Positions 50,604 through 58,892 of a stretch of 64,000 nucleotides of DNA are shown here, piece after piece. A program made the translations under genes and the position numbers. Position 1 is the first letter of the stretch, and every line of letters begins with the position of its first letter. The DNA comes from Desulfitobacterium dehalogenans ATCC 51507 (GTDB taxonomy: Bacteria; Bacillota; Desulfitobacteriia; Desulfitobacteriales; Desulfitobacteriaceae). The stretch covers positions 1,488,001-1,552,000 of the forward strand of contig NC_018017.1 of NCBI RefSeq assembly GCF_000243155.2, given 5' to 3'. The notes under the pieces are model-generated. The model worked only from the letters and a program-made list of their open reading frames with translations, searched no databases and was not told where the DNA came from.

Positions 50604-51221
50604 ATGGACTGTGCTAAAGTAGGAAAGCTGATATTACATCTGCGCAAAGAACGGGGCCTTACCCAAAAAAATGTTGCTGATGCCTTAAACATCAGCAACA
50701 AAACTGTTTCGAAATGGGAACGTGGACTTGGATGTCCGGATGTTTCCCTTTTGGCAGAACTATCCGAGGTCTTAGGAGCGGATATGGAAAAGATGCTGGA
50801 AGGGGAACTTGATCCCAACAGGCCGGATAATGGGAACATCAACAGAATACGCTTCTATGTCTGTCCGACTTGCGGCAATGTCCTAACCAGCTCAAATAAA
50901 GCATCGATTTCCTGCTGCGGCAGAAAGCTTGTGCCCCTTGTGCCAAAGGAACACTTGGAGCATCATGTGATGACCGTAGAGGAAATCGATATCTACAATT
51001 ATATATCCATGGATCATGAAATGATAAAATCACATTTTATCAGATTTATCGCCTATGTGGGACCCGATATGGTTCTCTTAAAACGACTTTATCCGGAGCA
51101 GAGTGCCAATATCTATATTCCGGTTATGGGACGTGACGGAAAACTTTATGGCTATTGCAGCCGGCATGGGCTGTGGGTACAGTCTATGCATCCTAAAGAA
51201 GGAGCTGCTTATGATGAATGA
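50604..51221 (+). CDS. HTH regulator fused to a desulfoferrodoxin-like domain
   Basis: A 205-residue protein. Residues 1-65 form an XRE-type helix-turn-helix (LHLRKERGLTQKNVADALNI then SKWERGLGCPDVSLLAELSE). Residues about 80-110 look like the desulforedoxin Cys4 iron site: YVCPTCGNVLTSS..SCCGRKL. Residues about 115-200 follow the superoxide reductase centre II pattern: LEHHV, DHEMIKSHFIRFIAYVG and YCSRHGLWVQ, which supply His and Cys ligands. It may be an iron-containing redox or superoxide sensor, or a bifunctional protein. ATG 50604 follows GGGGGAG. The next gene, phzF-like, overlaps or nearly overlaps its end. Confidence 0.85.
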   Translation: MDCAKVGKLILHLRKERGLTQKNVADALNISNKTVSKWERGLGCPDVSLLAELSEVLGADMEKMLEGELDPNRPDNGNINRIRFYVCPTCGNVLTSSNKASISCCGRKLVPLVPKEHLEHHVMTVEEIDIYNYISMDHEMIKSHFIRFIAYVGPDMVLLKRLYPEQSANIYIPVMGRDGKLYGYCSRHGLWVQSMHPKEGAAYDE

Positions 51222-51238
51222 TAAAAGGGGATGAGAGT

Positions 51239-52129
51239 TTGTTAGAAAAAAATAATATAATAAATGTTCTTCACTATGAGGCATTCTCCGATATTCCTAA
51301 CAAAGGGAATCCCGCAGGGGTAGTCTTTGATTCTGACAGGCTGACAGAAGAGCAGATGCAGAGTATAGCAAAAAAAGTGGGCTTTAATGAGACCGCTTTT
51401 TTATTAAAGTCAAATAAAGCAGACTTGCGCATACGCTATTTTACGCCGGGGCATGAAATGAATTTATGCGGACATGGTACTATTGCATCAATTTTTGGAC
51501 TGATGAAAAGAAATAATACTACGTCCTCAAGGGATTTGAGCATCGAGACATTGGCAGGAATCCTTAATGTTCAGTATGATCATGAACAACAGGAGATTAG
51601 AATGGCTCAAGCACCAGCTGAATTTAAGGAGTTTCACGGGGATTTAGACCAGTTGGCAGATTCTATTGGACTACTAAGCGAGGATATTGCTTTGGAGTTA
51701 CCAGTTGTTTATGGGAGCACAGGTATCTGGACTTTAATTCTCCCGATTAAGAAGCTCGATGCTTTCTTACGTATGAAGCCGGACAATAGAAGATTTAAAG
51801 AGATTTTAACTCAAATACCGACTGCTTCAATCCATCCGGTATGTCTGGATACATTCGATAAAACGTGTAGAATGCATGGCAGGCATTTTTCAGCTTCACA
51901 TTCAGGAACCATAGAAGATCCGGTTACAGGTACTGCCTCCGGGGTAATGGGCGCTTACTATATATCCTATATTGAACCTTCTAATCAAGCGGAATTTCTC
52001 ATAGAGCAGGGGAATGAGATCGGGCGGAAGGGAATAGTCAGGGTATACGTGGAAAAAAAGAACTCACTAATCAATATTAGTATATCGGGAAAAGCGGTAT
52101 ACATGGGAGATATTCTTATAGAGTATTAA
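51239..52129 (+). CDS. PhzF-family isomerase/epimerase-like protein
   Basis: A protein of about 296 residues, PhzF fold. N-terminus LHYEAFSDIPNKGNPAGVVF, then KKVGFNETAFLLKSNKADLR with the catalytic glutamate, then RYFTPGHEMNLCGHGTIASI, and the C-terminal EDPVTGTASGVMGAYYISYI. The last is the conserved DPVTGSA motif. PhzF itself isomerises DHHA for phenazines; homologues have other unknown substrates and no phenazine genes are nearby. TTG 51239 is chosen because of GGGG eight bases upstream. ATG 51218, overlapping the previous stop, is the alternative. Confidence 0.88.
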   Translation: MLEKNNIINVLHYEAFSDIPNKGNPAGVVFDSDRLTEEQMQSIAKKVGFNETAFLLKSNKADLRIRYFTPGHEMNLCGHGTIASIFGLMKRNNTTSSRDLSIETLAGILNVQYDHEQQEIRMAQAPAEFKEFHGDLDQLADSIGLLSEDIALELPVVYGSTGIWTLILPIKKLDAFLRMKPDNRRFKEILTQIPTASIHPVCLDTFDKTCRMHGRHFSASHSGTIEDPVTGTASGVMGAYYISYIEPSNQAEFLIEQGNEIGRKGIVRVYVEKKNSLINISISGKAVYMGDILIEY

Positions 52130-52157
52130 ATTAATAACGTAAAATTATTTAACAAAA

Positions 52158-52513
52158 ACTCATTATGGCTATGAACCGGACTTTGCCCCGGATGGATGCA
52201 CTTTGATGATCTGCAGCATTAACCAATTTCATTCCGACTATGATCGATGGGATGCCCTTGCTGAAGATCCCAAGTCCTATCGCCGGGAAAAATCGCGAAT
52301 TGGAGAAGCGGTCATTCAGGCAATAGAAGCACGTTTTCCTCATATGAAGGGAAAACTTCGCTTACTGGATGGGCTACTCCGAAGACCTATGAACGGTACT
52401 GCAACGCCTATCGGGGGGCGTTTATGTCATTTTTACCGATGGTTGGCGGGATAATGATGTCCCATACTGGGCGTATCAAAGGTTTGCAAAATGAAAAAAC
52501 AGCCGTTTATTAG
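52158..52513 (+). pseudogene. C-terminal remnant of a phytoene-desaturase-like FAD oxidoreductase
   Basis: The first frame reads HYGYEPDFAPDGCTLMICSI, NQFHSDYDRWDALAEDPKSY and KSRIGEAVIQAIEARFPHMK. At about 52369 it shifts to a frame reading ATPKTYERYCNAYRGAFMSF and GGIMMSHTGRIKGL, then stops at 52513. This is the C-terminal third of a CrtI/RetSat-like oxidoreductase. The N-terminal FAD-binding part and the last residues are lost. Confidence 0.78.
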
Positions 52514-52581
52514 TTGATAAACGACTTCCCGCAAGGAGTAAGCTTCCACAGATACGAATTCTTAATTTCGGAGGGAACAAC

Positions 52582-53448
52582 ATGGGAGTCTTTGCAGAAG
52601 ATTCAGCGCGTATTACTAATCCACAACATCGGACAAGTAGGTTAATTACGATTGAAAATCTTAAATACTACACGGAAGTAAAGGGCTTTGGGCAACCGAT
52701 AATCTGTTTTCATGGTTTTGCCGAAAACTTAAGCACCTGGGAATTTATTCAACTGAATGACTGTCAAATGGTGCTTGTGGATTTGATCGGACATGGTCAC
52801 AGCGAAAAGCCCCATTCTCCTGAACCTTATAGCTTGCCCAACCTTCTACGGCATCTCCATGAACTGATTGACCATTTAGGATTCACAAGGTACTTTTTGC
52901 TGGGCTATTCCATGGGTGGACGTATTGCCTTAGCCTATGGGTTAGCTTATTCGTCGGAAGTTCAAGGGCTGATCCTTGAGAGTTCATCTTATGGTGTATG
53001 CCATGTGGATAGTAGGGCTCGGCGGCGGCAACAGGATGTTTGGCTAGCCGAAGCGATTCAAGAAAAGGGGGTGGAGTGGTTTAACCAGTACTGGTCTAAC
53101 CTCGATCTTTTTGCTTCCCAAAATCAATTGCCCCAAGAAATCCGCTCTAAAATCAACGCAAGACGCCTGCAGAATGCACCTCATGGACTTGCCAATACTC
53201 TGCTGGGAAGCGGACAAGGGATATTCCCCTGTTTAAAAGATCAAATCACGGATTTGTCTATACCGACTCTGTACATCAATGGGGAATACGATGAGAAGTA
53301 TAAGAAAATTGGGCAAGACTTTATTAAGCTAAACCCCCAAATAAAGAGAGAAATTATCCCTGGCGTAGGACATAATTCCCATATTGAGAATCCCGCTGCT
53401 TTCCAGGAAGCAGTCAATGGCTTCTTAGGAGGATTACTTAGTTCTTAA
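52582..53448 (+). CDS. alpha/beta hydrolase (MenH/BioH-like)
   Basis: A 288-residue hydrolase: PIICFHGFAENLSTWEFIQ (oxyanion loop), VLVDLIGHGHSEKP, nucleophile GYSMGGRIAL at about 113, acid in YINGEYDEKYKKI and histidine in IPGVGHNSHIENP. All triad residues are seen. The shape resembles MenH (SHCHC synthase) or small esterases. No menaquinone gene is nearby, so no name is given. GGAGG precedes the ATG. It is monocistronic with a terminator. Confidence 0.9.
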   Translation: MGVFAEDSARITNPQHRTSRLITIENLKYYTEVKGFGQPIICFHGFAENLSTWEFIQLNDCQMVLVDLIGHGHSEKPHSPEPYSLPNLLRHLHELIDHLGFTRYFLLGYSMGGRIALAYGLAYSSEVQGLILESSSYGVCHVDSRARRRQQDVWLAEAIQEKGVEWFNQYWSNLDLFASQNQLPQEIRSKINARRLQNAPHGLANTLLGSGQGIFPCLKDQITDLSIPTLYINGEYDEKYKKIGQDFIKLNPQIKREIIPGVGHNSHIENPAAFQEAVNGFLGGLLSS

Positions 53449-53461
53449 GATGACGAGGGTC

Positions 53462-53508
53462 AGCGTCCTCTCCTTCACGATATAGTGGGAGTGAGGACGC
53501 TCTTTTTT
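53462..53508 (+). terminator. terminator after hydrolase gene
   Basis: AGCGTCCTC and GAGGACGCT around a 22-base loop, followed by CTTTTTT. Confidence 0.82.
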
Positions 53509-53749
53509 AATAGTATACAGTAATTTTTCAGCTCATTTTCAGTCAAGAATCAGGCCCAATTCAGTTTAAAGTGATATGATAAAGAAGAATAATACCTATC
53601 CTCCTTTCGGATACCCCGGGGAAATGCATCCTCGGGTTATTTTTTTATACTGAAATGATTGAATTTTTTGAACGAAAATTATCTATCTGTGCTACAATAA
53701 ATCTTATTAGGATATAACGATACGATAATTATAGAAGGAGAATCCTTTT
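53509..53749. other. intergenic region with a second hairpin
   Basis: About 240 bases. A hairpin with CCCCGGGG and CCTCGGGT elements near 53615-53640 precedes TTATTTTTTT, suggesting a terminator for a short transcript or an attenuator. No gene was seen. A TATGAT at about 53575 lies upstream of it and may be its -10 box. Confidence 0.4.
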
Positions 53750-54232
53750 TTGGATAAACGAGAAATTATGTTTAAAGAGATAAGAAATAAAAAAAGAAAA
53801 TTAAAACTTGAGGAAGCCAAGGAACTGCTGATTAACGGTGAATATGGAATTTTGGCTACAAACGGTGAAAATGGCTACAGCTATGCCATTCCGTTAAATT
53901 ACGTCTATGTCAATGATAAGATATATTTCCATTGCGCAATTGAAGGCCATAAGCTGGATAACATAGCACTGAATAATAAGATTTCCTTTTGTGTTGTAGG
54001 AAAAACCGAATTGGCTCCTGAAAAATTCACTTCAAAGTATGAAAGCGTGTTAATCTTTGGAAGAGCCTTTATTGCCGATGAAGATGAAAAAAAGAAAGCT
54101 CTGATTGGACTTATCAATAAATATTCCTCGGGCTATGAAAAGCAGGGGGGAAAATATATTGACAGGTCTATTCAAGATACATGTGTTGTTAAAATAGAGA
54201 TTGACCAAATAACTGGGAAGGCAAACAGGTAA
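53750..54232 (+). CDS. pyridoxamine 5'-phosphate oxidase-like flavoprotein (NimA type)
   Basis: A 160-residue paralogue of the protein at 36594, with LEEAKELLINGEYGILATNG, YSYAIPLNYVYVNDKIYFHC and AIEGHKLDNIALNNKISFCV. It probably reduces nitro compounds or quinones with FMN. TTG 53750 is chosen because GGAG lies ten bases before it; ATG 53768 has no ribosome-binding site. It precedes the cobalt/nickel operon but is separated from it by nearly 200 bases with its own operator. Confidence 0.85.
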   Translation: MDKREIMFKEIRNKKRKLKLEEAKELLINGEYGILATNGENGYSYAIPLNYVYVNDKIYFHCAIEGHKLDNIALNNKISFCVVGKTELAPEKFTSKYESVLIFGRAFIADEDEKKKALIGLINKYSSGYEKQGGKYIDRSIQDTCVVKIEIDQITGKANR

Positions 54233-54323
54233 TAGAAGATTCAGCCCTATATCCCTATCCGGGGGATACCTTACAGAAAAATACCCCGATTTGCTTAGAT
54301 GGCATACTTAAATTCCCAATAAA

Positions 54324-54345
54324 GATAAATAATGCATTAATTATC
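54324..54345. promoter_or_regulatory. Fur-like dyad before the metal-uptake operon
   Basis: GATAAATAATG and CATTAATTATC form a 22-bp dyad with one mismatched pair, similar in style to Fur-family boxes (GATAAT repeats). It lies about 80 bases before cbiM and could bind a metal regulator (Fur, Zur or Nur). Confidence 0.5.
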
Positions 54346-54424
54346 CCCCATACAGGCTTGTGGCATGATAAAACATCATATATCCTTTGTAATAATCAAA
54401 TTTATGAAAAAGGAGAAAGAGATT

Positions 54425-55444
54425 ATGCATATGGCAGATGCTCTGATTTCACCTGCGGTTGGTGGAATAATGCTGGTTGCCACCGCTGGCCTAGCCACTT
54501 ACTCAATCAAAAAAGTCCAAAATGATTTGGACGACAAAAAAGTTCCTTTGATGGGAGTCATGGGCGCCTTTATATTTGCATCCCAGATGATTAATATTTC
54601 GATACCGGCAACGGGATCGAGCGGTCATATTGGGGGTGGGATGCTGCTGGCGATCTTACTTGGCCCCTATGCGGGATTTTTAACAATGGCTTCTATTTTA
54701 CTTATACAGGCGCTGTTCTTCGGAGATGGAGGATTGCTTGCCTATGGATGCAATGTATTCAACCTTGGATTTTATACGTGTTTTATAGCGTATCCTCTGA
54801 TTTACAAGTGGATGACTCGAAAAGAACTTACTTCCGGCAGGATAGTTGGAGCTTCGATGCTTTCAGCTATTATTGGTTTGCAGTTAGGCGCATTTAGTGT
54901 TGTGTTGGAGACCTTGTTTTCTGGGAAAACAGAATTGCCTTTTCATACTTTTATCCTATTGATGCAGCCGATCCATTTAGCAATTGGAGTTGTTGAGGGG
55001 ATTGTGACAGCGGCGATCGTAACCTTTGTTTGGAAGGCACGGCCGGAGATCCTTGAACGCAATGCCGCAGGCGACCCCATTGGCAATATCTCAATCAAAA
55101 AGGTACTGACGGGGATTTTGGCAGGGGCGCTAATTATTGGTGGATTTGTATCCTGGTTTGCATCTTCAGATCCGGACGGGTTGGAATGGTCCATGGAACG
55201 AACTGCTGGAACAGCCGAGTTAGAAGTTTCAGACAGTGTCTATGATACATTGGCCAATATACAAAGCAAAACGGCATTTTTACCGGATTATAGGTTTAAG
55301 TCGGCAAGTGAAGCGGATTCAAACAGTTATGCAGGAACCAGTATATCTGGAATTGTGGGCGGAGCGTTGACTCTTGGCTTGGCAGGATTGATTGGTTTGC
55401 TTATAAGTATATTTAAAAAGAAGAAACCGAAGATTGAAGGGTAA
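54425..55444 (+). CDS. cbiM: CbiM-CbiN fusion, cobalt/nickel ECF transporter substrate component
   Basis: A 339-residue membrane protein. It begins MHMADALISPAVGG, the CbiM/NikM N-terminus whose His2 and neighbouring residues bind the metal, and has about seven membrane spans. GHIGGGMLLAILLGPYAGFL and GCNVFNLGFYTCFIAYPLIY are family motifs. The C-terminal 110 residues contain SDPDGLEWSMERTAG, the PDGLE/CbiN-like domain, and a last span. Co2+ or Ni2+ is the substrate; the PDGLE form is common with nickel. ATG 54425 follows AAGGAG. First gene of an operon with cbiQ and cbiO. Confidence 0.92.
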   Translation: MHMADALISPAVGGIMLVATAGLATYSIKKVQNDLDDKKVPLMGVMGAFIFASQMINISIPATGSSGHIGGGMLLAILLGPYAGFLTMASILLIQALFFGDGGLLAYGCNVFNLGFYTCFIAYPLIYKWMTRKELTSGRIVGASMLSAIIGLQLGAFSVVLETLFSGKTELPFHTFILLMQPIHLAIGVVEGIVTAAIVTFVWKARPEILERNAAGDPIGNISIKKVLTGILAGALIIGGFVSWFASSDPDGLEWSMERTAGTAELEVSDSVYDTLANIQSKTAFLPDYRFKSASEADSNSYAGTSISGIVGGALTLGLAGLIGLLISIFKKKKPKIEG

Positions 55445-55506
55445 TAAATGAAGGGGGGAGGGCGGAACTGACCGCCCCTTTTCGATTAGGAGAAGGAAAT
55501 AGTGAT

Positions 55507-56274
55507 ATGTCAAAAATTGTGGATTCGATCTATAATGTAAGACTACTGGATGACTTGGCTCGCAAAGACACATCCATACACAGGATACCTCCAGTCATAA
55601 AGATTCTAACAACAATCGTCTATTTGATTGTTGTTGTGTCATTTGATCGATACGAGATAAGCGGACTTCTACCGTTTGTGTTCTATCCTATGATCCTTAT
55701 TCTTCTGGCAGAATTACCGGCAAAGCCGATCTTTAAAAGGTTGCTTATGGTGGAGCCGTTAATCATTGGTATTGGGATTCTGAATCCGCTGTTTGATCCA
55801 AGAGGGTGGATTACTTTTGTATCGATCATGATTAAATGCGGACTGACTGTAACCGTATCCCTGATTTTAGTAGCAACGACGGGCATGGAAAGAATCGCGC
55901 AAGCTTTGAGAGCTTTGAAAGTGCCGAGTGTTTTCGTGCTGCAGCTGCTTCTGACATTTAGGTATATTTCCGTATTAATGGAGGAACTCGCAAGAATGAT
56001 GAGGGCTTATTCTCTGCGTGCCCCTGGGCAGAAAGGGATCCGTCTGAAAGATTGCGGTTCTTTCGCTGGACAACTGCTCCTTCGTACCTTCGATAGAGCT
56101 CAACGTGTTTATGATTCTATGAGGCTGAGAGGGTTTGAGGGAGAGTATCCTATGGGATGCCAATCTAAGATTTTATTTAAGGATAGTATCTATCTAGGAG
56201 CCTGGAGTTTGTTTTTCATTATAGCAAGAGTCTACGATATACCTGTAATGATCGGTTCGTTGTTTGGGAGGTGA
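55507..56274 (+). CDS. cbiQ: CbiQ-type ECF transporter transmembrane protein
   Basis: A 255-residue energy-coupling T component. It has about five hydrophobic segments, RIPPVIKILTTIVYLIVVV near the start, and the two cytoplasmic Ala-Arg-Gly-like coupling motifs near the end: MMRAYSLRAPGQKGIRL and YDSMRLRGFEGEYPM. It couples CbiO ATP hydrolysis to CbiM. GGAG precedes the ATG. It lies 62 bases after cbiM and eight bases before cbiO. Confidence 0.92.
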   Translation: MSKIVDSIYNVRLLDDLARKDTSIHRIPPVIKILTTIVYLIVVVSFDRYEISGLLPFVFYPMILILLAELPAKPIFKRLLMVEPLIIGIGILNPLFDPRGWITFVSIMIKCGLTVTVSLILVATTGMERIAQALRALKVPSVFVLQLLLTFRYISVLMEELARMMRAYSLRAPGQKGIRLKDCGSFAGQLLLRTFDRAQRVYDSMRLRGFEGEYPMGCQSKILFKDSIYLGAWSLFFIIARVYDIPVMIGSLFGR

Positions 56275-56282
56275 GTTAATCG

Positions 56283-57050
56283 ATGAGTGATCATGAACTT
56301 GAAGTAAAAAACCTTCATTTTTCATATCCGGATGGTCATGAAGCCATCAAGGATATTTCTTTCACAATTTATCAGGGTGAATCTGTGGGCATCATCGGCG
56401 CGAATGGGTCAGGAAAATCGACGCTTTTGTCGTTGATTATGGGGGTTCTTTTTCCTGACAAGGGGGAAGTGAAAGTCGGAGATATTACCGTCACGAAAAA
56501 AACGTTATCGACGATTCGACAGAGAGTTGGGATGGTGTTTCAGGACCCGGATGATCAGCTCTTCATGACCACTGTCTTTGATGATGTAGCGTTTGGACCT
56601 AGAAATTATCATCTGGACGAAGAGGAAGTTAAAATCAGAGTCGAAGAAGCGTTGGCCATGGTTGGTATACCTCATTTGATAGAAAGAGCGCCCTTTAAGC
56701 TTTCGGGTGGGGAGAAACGGGCTGCGGCAATCGCCAGTGTACTTTCAATGAAGCCTGATACGTTGATCATGGATGAACCCACAACAGGTTTAGATCCAAA
56801 ATCAAGGCGCAGATTGATTAACATCTTGAACGGTTTTAATCAGACAAGGATTATAACCAGCCATGATTTGGATATGGTCTTGGAAACATGTGAACGTATT
56901 TTAATTATAAAAGACGGTGAAGTTGCGGCGAGCGGCACAACGTCAGAGATTTTAAAAAATGGGGAATTGTTGGAGCAATGTGGATTGGAGATCCCTCTTT
57001 CCTTGCATGATTGTCCAGTGTGTGGAACGATGAAAGGGGGAAAGAGATGA
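56283..57050 (+). CDS. cbiO: CbiO-type ECF transporter ATPase
   Basis: A 255-residue ABC ATPase: Walker A IIGANGSGKSTLLSLI, Q loop MVFQDPDDQLFM, signature KLSGGEKRAAAIA, Walker B DTLIMDEPTTGLDP and H loop ITSHDLDMV. The FQDPDDQLF stretch is typical of CbiO/EcfA proteins. The C-terminal tail carries a CxxC-like HDCPVCG. GGGAGGTG precedes the ATG. The stop overlaps the ATG of the following MBL-fold gene. Confidence 0.94.
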   Translation: MSDHELEVKNLHFSYPDGHEAIKDISFTIYQGESVGIIGANGSGKSTLLSLIMGVLFPDKGEVKVGDITVTKKTLSTIRQRVGMVFQDPDDQLFMTTVFDDVAFGPRNYHLDEEEVKIRVEEALAMVGIPHLIERAPFKLSGGEKRAAAIASVLSMKPDTLIMDEPTTGLDPKSRRRLINILNGFNQTRIITSHDLDMVLETCERILIIKDGEVAASGTTSEILKNGELLEQCGLEIPLSLHDCPVCGTMKGGKR

Positions 57051-57853
57051 AACTAAAGATATTGGTTGATAATAACACCCTTATAGATCACTATTTTTTG
57101 GGTGAGCCAGCGGTAAGCTATTATCTGGAGATTGATGATAAGCGTATCCTGTTTGATACGGGATATTCAGAAGTGATTTTGAAAAATGCTGAAGCCTTGC
57201 GAATCGATTTGAGTCAACTCACCCATATTGTTTTATCCCATGGACATAATGATCATTCCAACGGATTGAAAATTCTAAATGAAAGCATGGATATGTCAAA
57301 GGTGAGCTTAATTGCCCATCCCCATTGTTTTATTCCTAAGTACGATGGGGAGGAATACATTGGAGCACCTTATACAGAAAAAGAAATTCAAAAGAAGATG
57401 CATTATCACCCGAGTATTAAGCCCTATGCCCTATCGGAAAATTGCCTGTTTCTTGGTGAAATTCCCCAGATTATTGATTTTGAAATCAATAATTCTATAG
57501 GCAAGCAGAAGATGGGTCAGGAATGGTGCGATGATTATGTTATGGACGATTCGGCACTGGTATGTAAAAGCTCAAAAGGGCTTTTTATATTGACGGGGTG
57601 CTCTCATAGAGGAATTTGCAATATCGTGGAGTATGCCACAAAGGTCTGTGAAGACCATAGAATTCTTGGTGTTTTGGGAGGGTTTCACCTATTTGAGACG
57701 GATGAGCGTTTAATGAAAACAATCCATTATTTTGAGGAGCGCCATATCGAACAGCTCTATCCTTGTCATTGTGTATCCTTGAAAGCCAAGGCCAAAATGA
57801 TGGATAAACTGAATGTCAATGAAGTGGGCGCCGGACTGGAAATTTCTATTTAA
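57047..57853 (+). CDS. MBL-fold metallo-hydrolase
   Basis: A 268-residue protein of the metallo-beta-lactamase fold. LFDTGYSEVILKNAEAL is followed by the metal motif VLSHGHNDHSNGL (H-x-H-x-D-H), a further His in GCSHRGICNIVEYA and a C-terminal YPCHCVSLKAKA. This is the group related to methanopterin ribofuranosylaminobenzene phosphate synthase-like proteins. The substrate is unknown. It overlaps cbiO by four bases (ATGA), so it belongs to the metal-uptake operon. Its stop overlaps the convergent hxlR gene by four bases. Confidence 0.88.
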   Translation: MKLKILVDNNTLIDHYFLGEPAVSYYLEIDDKRILFDTGYSEVILKNAEALRIDLSQLTHIVLSHGHNDHSNGLKILNESMDMSKVSLIAHPHCFIPKYDGEEYIGAPYTEKEIQKKMHYHPSIKPYALSENCLFLGEIPQIIDFEINNSIGKQKMGQEWCDDYVMDDSALVCKSSKGLFILTGCSHRGICNIVEYATKVCEDHRILGVLGGFHLFETDERLMKTIHYFEERHIEQLYPCHCVSLKAKAKMMDKLNVNEVGAGLEISI

Positions 57854-58176
57854 TTATTTTTCATAGAATTCCGGCCCCATTCAGACATCAATTCCAGAAT
57901 GGGAATAAGGGTTTTACCTTTTTCAGTGAGAGAATACTCCACCTTGGGAGGGACTTCATTATATTGCTCACGATGAATTAAGCCATCCTCTGCCAATTCT
58001 TTAAGCTGGTTGCTGAGTGTCCGATGGGCGATGGGCTGTAATTCATCCCGCAATTTGTTATAGCGTATGATGTTTAGCTTGTATAATTTGTATAAAATCA
58101 GCCATTTCCATTTGCCGTCCATTTTCGTAATGGTATAGTAGATCGGACAGTTGCCGTATTTACTCTCAAAATCCAT
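57850..58176 (-). CDS. HxlR family transcriptional regulator
   Basis: A 108-residue winged-helix regulator: CPIYYTITKMDGKWKWLILY, AHRTLSNQLKELAEDGLIHR and VPPKVEYSLTEKGKTLIPIL. The cysteine before PIYYT is the position used for redox sensing in YodB/HypR-like proteins. It is divergent from a nitroreductase gene 130 bases away, and probably represses it until an electrophile or nitro compound is present. Confidence 0.93.
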   Translation of the reverse strand: MDFESKYGNCPIYYTITKMDGKWKWLILYKLYKLNIIRYNKLRDELQPIAHRTLSNQLKELAEDGLIHREQYNEVPPKVEYSLTEKGKTLIPILELMSEWGRNSMKNN

Positions 58177-58307
58177 GATTGAACCTCATTACTAACAAAA
58201 GGGATAGTATATAACAAAAATGTTCATACTTGTATTTCTGGTTATAAGATATACAATTTATCATGTAAAGTCAATTTAGCTTCGATAATGAACTGGAGGT
58301 TCAGGGT
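58177..58307. promoter_or_regulatory. hxlR/nitroreductase divergent promoter region
   Basis: The 130-base region contains TTCATACTTGTA at 58223-58234. The same core ATACTTGTA occurs before the other hxlR gene at 60262-60273. It is a candidate for a shared HxlR operator. Confidence 0.45.
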
Positions 58308-58841
58308 ATGGACTTTTTAGAATTAGCAAAAAGCAGATATTCAGTAAGGAAATTCAGCACCAATCGGATTGTGGAAGAGAAATTAAGCTTAATATTGGAG
58401 GCCGGTAGGGTGGCGCCTACTGCGGTAAATCGTCAGCCGCAACGGATACTCGTTCTTGAAAACGAGGAAGATCTGGCTAAACTAAAGCCCTGTATCCCCT
58501 ATCGCTTTCAGGAGACATTGGCTTTGTTAGTTTGTTATGATAAAAATGAAAGCTGGAAAAGATCATTTGACAACAAAGACAGCGGGGAGGTTGACGCAAG
58601 CATTGTCGCAACCCACATGATGCTGGAGGCCTATAATTTAGGCATCGGTTCCACCTGGGTGGGACACTTCGATCCGCAAGTCACAAGAGAAATGTTTCAA
58701 ATTCCACAAAATATTGAACCGGTGGTATTGCTATTGCTGGGGTATCCGAGCCACGAGTCATCGCCCAATCCAAATCACTATAAACGCTTGGATAGAGCTC
58801 AGACGGTTTATTATGGATCTTTCCCTGAAGTTGAAAAGTAA
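58308..58841 (+). CDS. nitroreductase family protein
   Basis: A 177-residue FMN-dependent reductase: FLELAKSRYSVRKFSTNRIV, EAGRVAPTAVNRQPQRILVL (FMN phosphate binding), and LEAYNLGIGSTWVGHFDP in the C-terminal half. It would reduce nitro groups, quinones or related electrophiles with NAD(P)H. GGAGG precedes the ATG. It is divergent from an hxlR gene that likely regulates it. Confidence 0.92.
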   Translation: MDFLELAKSRYSVRKFSTNRIVEEKLSLILEAGRVAPTAVNRQPQRILVLENEEDLAKLKPCIPYRFQETLALLVCYDKNESWKRSFDNKDSGEVDASIVATHMMLEAYNLGIGSTWVGHFDPQVTREMFQIPQNIEPVVLLLLGYPSHESSPNPNHYKRLDRAQTVYYGSFPEVEK

Positions 58842-58892
58842 TCTAAACGCTTATAGCCTATGATAAAAGCCAGAGGAGCCTGGCCGGTATTA

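Noticed and set aside
48374-51221. restriction or abortive-infection system based on the GIY-YIG and AAA+ genes
   Set aside because: The GIY-YIG core lacks its catalytic residues and there is no methyltransferase, toxin or effector domain, so defence is only one of several possible roles.
54233-54424. cobalamin or NiCo riboswitch before cbiM
   Set aside because: None of the conserved blocks of either class could be found by eye; a protein-binding dyad explains the region better.
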